Assembly: GCA_963724805.1 (NCBI GenBank)
Contig: CAVRWA010000001.1
Span: forward strand, 1-64,000
Direction of reading: 5' to 3'
Length of the DNA stretch: 64,000 nucleotides
Source: CAVQZA01 sp963724805
GTDB lineage: Bacteria > Actinomycetota > Thermoleophilia > Gaiellales > Gaiellaceae
Made by a program: the position numbers and the translations under genes. Shown here piece by piece: positions 59,131-64,000 of the stretch. The notes under the pieces were generated by a model. The model was not told the origin of the DNA. It made no database searches and worked only from the letters and a program-made list of their open reading frames with translations. Within the stretch, counting starts at the first letter, position 1. Each line of letters starts with the position of its first letter.

Positions 59131-60143
59131 TCCCCCAGCGCGAGCCCGTCCGGATCGGGGAACCGCGCCTGGACACCCCAGCCGCCGAAGTCCTCGGAGA
59201 CCGCCAGCACGAGCTCGTTCCGGCCGGCCTCGAGCGGGAGTTGCAGCGCGTCCCACCAGCCGATGCTCCCCAGGAACCGGTAGTCGCGCGAGCGATAGGA
59301 GTCGTCGGCGCTGAAGAGCAGGAGCCCGTTCAGATAGACGCGCACGCGGTCACTGAAGCCGAACTCGAGCCGCTTGGCTAGTGCGGCCGCCGAGTAGATC
59401 GCGGCGCGGGCGAAGACCGTGTCCCGGCCCTCCTCGAGCCCGTTCGCCCTCGCGAGGTTGGTGAGACCGGACGGCTCGGACTCGAGGCGCGTCCACCGCC
59501 GTCCGGCGAGGTCGAGCGGCTCTCGCCCGACGTCTGCGAACGGATCGGACACGTCCCACGCGCCGATTACCCCGGGCGCGGCCGCGATCGGAGCGGCCGG
59601 CACGAGGGCCGCCGGGTCGGGTTCGACTGCTTCGAGCGAGAAGTTCGAGAAATGAGTGCCGGCGAAGACGCCGCCGAGCAGGCCGACGCTTCCGGCCGCG
59701 AGGGCCCGTTTGAGCGGCACCACGATCGGAGCGTGATCGCCGACCAGGATCTCCGCCCGCGTGCCGACGAACGCGATCCGGATCCGCAGCCACTCGTCGC
59801 AGGGCAGCTCGAGGGGCACCTGGAACGGCTCACCGTGGTAGAGCTGCCAGCCGAAGACGTCGTTGAAGACCGGTGTGTACTGCGTGGCGTCAGGGTTCCC
59901 GGACTGGTGCGGGCGGACGAAGAACGTCTCGTAGTTCCGGTGATCCAGCGCACGGAAGAGAGCGCCGGGAAAGTCGCGCCCGGGCGGGAACGCGACGTCG
60001 AACTCGAACACCCCGTGCGCGAGCTCCACTCCCTCGGCGAGCGCGGTGCCGCGCCGGAGGTAGAGGCTCTCCCGGCCGAGATGCTCCTCGACGCGGTGCT
60101 CCTCCGCGTCGAAGACCCACCGGAACTCAGTGGTGGAAGGCAC
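59127..60143 (-). CDS. Beta-sandwich (concanavalin-like) protein, function unknown
   Basis: 338 residues from GTG 60143. First half: FEFDVAFPPGRDFPGALFRA, DHRNYETFFVRPHQSGNPDA, LRIRIAFVGTRAEILVGDHA, LGGVFAGTHFSNFSLEAVE, a jelly-roll like DUF1080/LamG domains. Second half: RAAIYSAAALAKRLEFGFSD, RVYLNGLLLFSADDSYRSRD, PLEAGRNELVLAVSEDFGGW, a carbohydrate-binding-like sandwich. No signal peptide. It overlaps glutamate decarboxylase by 17 nt at its start, so it is co-expressed; how they relate is unknown. Confidence 0.7.
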   Translation of the reverse strand: MPSTTEFRWVFDAEEHRVEEHLGRESLYLRRGTALAEGVELAHGVFEFDVAFPPGRDFPGALFRALDHRNYETFFVRPHQSGNPDATQYTPVFNDVFGWQLYHGEPFQVPLELPCDEWLRIRIAFVGTRAEILVGDHAPIVVPLKRALAAGSVGLLGGVFAGTHFSNFSLEAVEPDPAALVPAAPIAAAPGVIGAWDVSDPFADVGREPLDLAGRRWTRLESEPSGLTNLARANGLEEGRDTVFARAAIYSAAALAKRLEFGFSDRVRVYLNGLLLFSADDSYRSRDYRFLGSIGWWDALQLPLEAGRNELVLAVSEDFGGWGVQARFPDPDGLALGD

Positions 60144-61509
60144 TCGCGGTCGTCGCGTCGTGAACGGGCTCGGGCTGCTTCTGCAGCCGCGGCAGCTGCC
60201 GCTTCAGGTCCGCGACGAGCAGATCTCCGAGGTCGTGGCTGAAGTCGCGCTTGACGACGACCCGGAGCGCCGCAAGGTCCTCGCGGTTCTTCGGGAACGT
60301 GTACGCGGGCAGCAGCCAGCCGCGTTCGCGGACCGCATTCGAGACGTCGAACACGGTGTAGTTGTCGATCTCGTCGCGCAGCTTGAAGGCGAACACCGGC
60401 AACTCGTCGCCCCTCGTGATCAGCTCGAACGGGCCGAGCTCGGCGATCTGCCCCGAGAGCCGCATGGCGACGTCGCGCGCGTAGGCCTGCACCTTCCGGT
60501 ACCCCTCGAACCCGAGGCGGACGAAGTTGTAGTACTGCGCGACGATCTGGGCTCCCGGGCGGGAGAAGTTGAGCGCGAAGGTCGGCATGTTGTCGCCGAG
60601 GTAGTTGACCCAGAAGATCAAGTCGGCCGGGAGCGCCTCAGCGTCGCGCCACACGACCCAGCCGACGCCCGGATAGACGAGCCCGTACTTGTGCCCGGAG
60701 GCGTTGATCGAGGCGACCCGCGGAAGACGGAAGTCCCACTCCAGCTCGGGGTCGACGAACGGGGCGACGAACGCGCCGGAGGCCCCGTCGACGTGCACCG
60801 GGACGTCGATGCCGGTGCCGGCCTGGAGGTCGTCGAGGGCGGCGCAGATCTCCTTCACCGGCTCGTAGGAGCCGTCGAAGGTGGAGCCGAGGATCGCGAC
60901 GACGCCGATCGTGTTCTCGTCGCAGAGCTTGACGGCCTCCTCGGCGGAGAGGTGGAAGCGATCGCCTTCCATCGGCACGAGACGCATCTCGACGTCCCAG
61001 TAGTTGGCGAACTTCTCCCAGCAGACCTGGACGTTGATCCCCATCACGAGGTTCGGCTTCGCGCCGTCCTTGCGCCGCTTCTCCCAGCGGCGCTTCAGCG
61101 CGAGGCCGCCCAGCATCGCCGCCTCGCTCGAGCCGGTGGTCGAGCATCCCGTCGCCTCGGCCGCGTCGGGGGCATGCCAGAGGCGGCTGAGAATGGTGAC
61201 GCAGCGCATCTCGAGCTCCGCCGTCTGCGGGTACTCGTCCTTGTCGATCATGTTCTTGTCGAAGCACTCGGTCATCAGCCTCTGCGCCTGCGGCTCCATC
61301 CACGTGGTCACGAACGTCGCGAGATTGAGGCGCGCGTTGCCGTCGAGCATCAGCTCGTCGTGGACGATCTGGTAGGCGACGTCCGGCGGCAGCTCGCCGA
61401 TCTCCGAGAGCTCGTGGGTCGGGATCGACCCGCCGCCGAGCCCGTAGATCGGAGACGCGGCCTGCTTCGGGGCAGGCCTTGCGGCCGCCTTCGGGTGCTT
61501 CAGTGCCAT
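60127..61509 (-). CDS. gadB: Glutamate decarboxylase
   Basis: 460 residues. NLATFVTTWMEPQAQRLMTE, TGCSTTGSSEAAMLGGLALK, VPVHVDGASGAFVAPFVDPE (PLP-binding Asp), ASINASGHKYGLVYPGVGWV (Schiff-base Lys in the S-x-x-x-HK motif) and FALNFSRPGAQIVAQYYNFV. Makes GABA from glutamate with consumption of a proton, often in acid defence. No antiporter is adjacent. Upstream lies the MOSC gene, 4 nt away. Confidence 0.95.
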   Translation of the reverse strand: MALKHPKAAARPAPKQAASPIYGLGGGSIPTHELSEIGELPPDVAYQIVHDELMLDGNARLNLATFVTTWMEPQAQRLMTECFDKNMIDKDEYPQTAELEMRCVTILSRLWHAPDAAEATGCSTTGSSEAAMLGGLALKRRWEKRRKDGAKPNLVMGINVQVCWEKFANYWDVEMRLVPMEGDRFHLSAEEAVKLCDENTIGVVAILGSTFDGSYEPVKEICAALDDLQAGTGIDVPVHVDGASGAFVAPFVDPELEWDFRLPRVASINASGHKYGLVYPGVGWVVWRDAEALPADLIFWVNYLGDNMPTFALNFSRPGAQIVAQYYNFVRLGFEGYRKVQAYARDVAMRLSGQIAELGPFELITRGDELPVFAFKLRDEIDNYTVFDVSNAVRERGWLLPAYTFPKNREDLAALRVVVKRDFSHDLGDLLVADLKRQLPRLQKQPEPVHDATTASAFHH

Positions 61510-61513
61510 CGGT

Positions 61514-62062
61514 TCACACCTTTCTGATCGAGTCTCCGCGGCGGACTGTGCCGGGCTGGACGACCTTCGCGTTCACGCCGCGCAGGCGGAGGGCGCGGCC
61601 GTCCGGCGAGTTGACGAAGCGCGCAGCCTCGCTGCCGAAGCGGGCGGTGAACTTCCCGCAGCCCGTGTGCGGCAGCGCGGTGATCTCGATCATCGCGGAG
61701 CCGAGCGCCAGCCGCGTGCCGGGCGGCAGGTTCCCGGCGCTCAGATCGAGATCGACGTAGAGCTGGTCGCCGGCGAGCGCCCGCCGGTCGGGGTCGCCCG
61801 CGAGGAGCGCGATCACGCGCGCGTTCATCACGGTCACCTGGTTGTCGGAGCCGGCGTTGTCCCCCTCCGCGCGCGCGATCGCCTTCGCCCGCCAGACGTC
61901 GCCGACGAGGCCCTCGTCGAGGTCGAGCGCGCCCTCCTCGAGCACCTCGCGCTCGTCCTCGGCCGGGCGGCGCACGATCAGCTCGACGGTCCCCTCCCCG
62001 ACCGGAGACCGTCTGATCTCGTCCAGGCCGGCCTCGAGCTCGGCTGCGCTTCGATGCTCCAT
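61514..62062 (-). CDS. MOSC-domain protein
   Basis: 182 residues from ATG 62062. VTVMNARVIALLAGDPDRRA, GDQLYVDLDLSAGNLPPGTR, ALGSAMIEITALPHTGCGKF with the conserved Cys of MOSC proteins, and RLRGVNAKVVQPGTVRRGDS. Related to the sulfur-carrying C-terminal domain of Mo-cofactor sulfurase and to YiiM; partner and substrate are unknown. First gene of the MOSC-gad-beta-sandwich unit. Confidence 0.88.
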   Translation of the reverse strand: MEHRSAAELEAGLDEIRRSPVGEGTVELIVRRPAEDEREVLEEGALDLDEGLVGDVWRAKAIARAEGDNAGSDNQVTVMNARVIALLAGDPDRRALAGDQLYVDLDLSAGNLPPGTRLALGSAMIEITALPHTGCGKFTARFGSEAARFVNSPDGRALRLRGVNAKVVQPGTVRRGDSIRKV

Positions 62063-62113
62063 GCCTCGTCGCGCATCGTAACCGCGGCTGTCTTGGCTCC
62101 GTATCATCCGAGC

Positions 62114-62675
62114 GTGGTTCCCGAGGCCGACCTCACCGAGACGGAGGCAGGGCTCGTGCCGGCGAGCGTCGGCTGGTTCGTCATGAACGCGCGCGAGGCG
62201 CGCTGGTTCCACAGGCCGGGTCGCGGGGACAGCCTGCCCTTGACGGGAGCCGACGAGCTCGAGGCCGAGACGTACTTCCCCATGCTCGGCATGTCGATCC
62301 AGGTCCTCTCCCCCGGCGAGCCGAACTCGATGTACCACTGGGAAACGGAGCAGGAGGACTTCCTCGTGCTGTCCGGAGAGGCGCTGCTAATAGTCGAGGG
62401 GCAGGAGCGGCCGCTGCGTCGGTGGGACTTCGTGCATTGCCCACCTGAGACCCGGCACGTCTTCGTCGGCGCGGGAGACGGCCCTTGCGTGATCCTCGCG
62501 GTCGGCTCGCGGCGGTTCCAGGCGACCGGGCCGTGGGGCAAGTACACGGTGGACGACGCGGCGCGGCGCCACGACGCCTGCCCGGACGAGGAGACGCAGG
62601 ACGGCGGGGTCGCGTACGCGCGCTTCCCGACCCTCGCGGCCGATGCGCTACCGCGACGGTTTGCTGCCGGGCTAG
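62114..62675 (+). CDS. Cupin-domain protein, frame shifted just before its end
   Basis: SVGWFVMNAREARWFHRPGR, SIQVLSPGEPNSMYHWETEQ (His), EDFLVLSGEALLIVEGQERP, RRWDFVHCPPETRHVFVGAG (His/Glu). As read, the frame runs past the expected end into the next gene's antisense. Dropping one base near 62640 gives RYRDGLLPG and a stop at 62673-62675, the typical R-Y-R-x-G-x-L/W-P-G end of this cupin group; the span is 1 nt over a multiple of three. GTG 62114 start. Confidence 0.82.
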
Positions 62676-63064
62676 CGCCCCGAGCGGTCGATCAGCTCGA
62701 TGCGGTAGTCGTCGGGGTCGCGCACGAAGCAGAGCAGGCTGCCGCCCTCACGGACGCGGTAGGGCTCGCGCTCGGGCTCGATCCCCTGCGCCGCAAGCTC
62801 GGCCAGCGTCACGGCGAGGTCGTCGACCCCGACCGCGATGTGGCCGTAGCCGGTGCCGAGGTCGTAGGTCCGCCCGTCGTGGTTGAACGTCAGCTCGAGC
62901 ACGTTCTCCTGGTCGCCGATCGAAAAGAAGTAGTTCGTCGCCTCGCGCTCGCCGTTGCGAACGATGTCCATCTCGTTCGAGAACCGGAAGCCGAGCGCCT
63001 CGTAGAACGTCCGGCTCTTCGCCGGATCCGTGATCCGGCACATGGTGTGGAGGAAGGTCGCCAT
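62672..63064 (-). CDS. gloA: Glyoxalase/VOC-family protein
   Basis: 130 residues. HTMCRITDPAKSRTFYEALG (His ligand), FFSIGDQENVLELTFNHDGR (Glu), GYGHIAVGVDDLAVTLAELA (His) and SLLCFVRDPDDYRIELIDRS (Glu). All four metal ligands of glyoxalase I are present. An alternative ATG at 63076 adds four residues. Its end overlaps the corrected cupin stop by 4 nt. Confidence 0.88.
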   Translation of the reverse strand: MATFLHTMCRITDPAKSRTFYEALGFRFSNEMDIVRNGEREATNYFFSIGDQENVLELTFNHDGRTYDLGTGYGHIAVGVDDLAVTLAELAAQGIEPEREPYRVREGGSLLCFVRDPDDYRIELIDRSGR

Positions 63065-63090
63065 GCCCAGGATCATATGCCGCTCGGGGT

Positions 63091-63969
63091 CTAGCTCGCA
63101 GCCGCCCGCTCTCTCCGAAGCTCCCTCCGGCGGGCGAGCGCGGGCGAGAGCGCGGCGGCCAGCACGAGGATCGTGGCGGGAATCGTGACCCAGAAGAAGA
63201 GCGCCATCACGATCCCGAGACCGCCGTAGTACTTCCCGTACCACTCGAGCCAGTTGACGAGGAGGTAGTGGGAGAGGAGCCGCACGAAAACGAGCCCGAG
63301 CAGCGTGAACACCGCGCCCGGGACGACGTCGCGCCGGGCGATCTCCTTGTGCAGCAGGAGGCGCGGCACCCAGACGAAGAAGGCAAAGACAGCGAAGAGC
63401 CAGAACGGAGCGATCACCCAGCCGATCCAGGACGCCTCGCCCTCGAGCACCTTGCCCTGGATCGCGTAGAGGAGGATCGCCAGGAGGATGGCCAGCAGTA
63501 CCTGTAGGTAGCGCGCCTGGTCCATGATCCTGGCCTTGCGGAGGTCGAGCCCCCAGGCCTTGGCGTGCGCGAGCTGGAGCACCCGGCCGATGCCGAGCCC
63601 GAAGAAGGCGACGCTGCCGAGGGCGATCAACGAGGCCGTGAGCTTGTGGCCGCCGGCGCCCTGCAGCACGCTGCGGAAGAGGTCCTCCGTCGCGCCTTTG
63701 AGCCCCAGCCGGTCGATCACGTGGTCGGCGAGTGAGTTCGGGTCGCGGTCGAGATAGCTGTCGATCACGAGCGCGGCGGGCAGGACTGTGAGAAAGAGGT
63801 ACGCCGTGAGGAGCACGGCGTAAAGCTGGCCGTCCGCGGCCGCGTAGCGCCGGAACCAGCCGATCGTCACGCCCGGGGACGATGCGGGGTCCTGACGCTC
63901 GACCCACTGCTGGCCGCGCTCCGCGGTGCCCTTCGCGCGGGCGTAGTACGAGGGCCTCTTGTCGGCCAT
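63091..63969 (-). CDS. YihY/BrkB-family inner-membrane protein
   Basis: 292 residues, six helices. RRYAAADGQLYAVLLTAYLF, LFLTVLPAALVIDSY, FGLGIGRVLQLAHAKAWGLD, LRKARIMDQARYLQVLLAIL and YYGGLGIVMALFFWVTIPAT match the YihY/UPF0761 family. Transport role not established. The gene is complete: the window ends 31 nt beyond its ATG. Confidence 0.82.
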   Translation of the reverse strand: MADKRPSYYARAKGTAERGQQWVERQDPASSPGVTIGWFRRYAAADGQLYAVLLTAYLFLTVLPAALVIDSYLDRDPNSLADHVIDRLGLKGATEDLFRSVLQGAGGHKLTASLIALGSVAFFGLGIGRVLQLAHAKAWGLDLRKARIMDQARYLQVLLAILLAILLYAIQGKVLEGEASWIGWVIAPFWLFAVFAFFVWVPRLLLHKEIARRDVVPGAVFTLLGLVFVRLLSHYLLVNWLEWYGKYYGGLGIVMALFFWVTIPATILVLAAALSPALARRRELRRERAAAS

Positions 63970-64000
63970 CAGCCGGCAGCGGGACTGGGCACCGGTTCAC

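Noticed and set aside
1..64000. CRISPR array, prophage genes, IS transposase or rRNA operon
   Set aside because: No regularly spaced repeats, no cas, phage structural, transposase or rRNA sequence was recognised in any part of the window.

Overview
This is a GC-rich stretch (roughly 70% by eye) with many GTG and TTG starts, dense 1-4 nt stop/start overlaps and very few non-coding gaps. The core order rpsF-ssb-rpsR-rplI ... dnaB ... purA, the SCO/CtaG-linked aa3-type oxidase genes, the GntR/ABC sugar genes and the C-x3-C and C-x2-C zinc proteins fit a high-GC actinobacterium. I would guess the class Thermoleophilia (Gaiellales or Solirubrobacterales). That placement is inference from gene content and style, not from a marker gene search.

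Layout. 0.1-6.4 kb: a leftward terminal-oxidase cluster (CuA-like protein, coxB, coxA, coxC, ctaG, a 45-aa membrane peptide, SCO) beside a rightward blue-copper protein. 6.4-7.3 kb: a gene-poor strip ending in the 3' half of a selenocysteine tRNA, the usual scar of tRNA-targeted integration. 7.4-14.5 kb: an arsenic-resistance and redox block with two ArsR repressors, an LMW-phosphatase-type arsenate reductase, ACR3 pump, two aquaporin-type channels, a deiodinase-like redoxin and a quinone reductase. 14.8-20.9 kb: metabolic genes (FAD oxidase, aminotransferase, PEP carboxykinase, redoxins, nitroreductase).

20.9-30.8 kb: a peptidoglycan amino-sugar salvage locus. It has murQ-nagA-SIS isomerase/deaminase reading left, and an ABC ATPase, GntR/UTRA regulator, sugar-binding protein, two permeases and a NagZ-type glycosidase reading right. 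Four copies of a TGGT-N4-ACCA operator lie in its control regions. Uptake by an ABC importer, intracellular cleavage by NagZ and breakdown by MurQ/NagA would form one regulon. This is the most interesting system in the window.

30.8-35.5 kb: housekeeping and small genes plus an inverted-repeat element. 35.6-44.1 kb: ribosomal proteins S6, S18, L9 and SSB, then a Zur-type regulator divergent from a zinc ABC transporter whose permease and binding protein are one reading frame, then dnaB behind a perfect LexA-type palindrome, and purA. 44.1-51.8 kb: a methyltransferase, mobA-like and fdhD, then purD-purE-marR-purB-purC-purS-purQ. 51.8-64 kb: an enolase-superfamily protein, K+ channel, flippase-like protein, LysE, MMPL and DMT transporters, glutamate decarboxylase with a MOSC protein, cupin, glyoxalase-like and YihY-like genes.

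A recurrent oddity is that five genes (SCO, coxA, CuA-like protein, nagA, cupin) are each broken by one or two apparent single-base insertions. Removing those bases restores the family sequence. This looks more like sequence error than true gene death, but it must be checked against reads.
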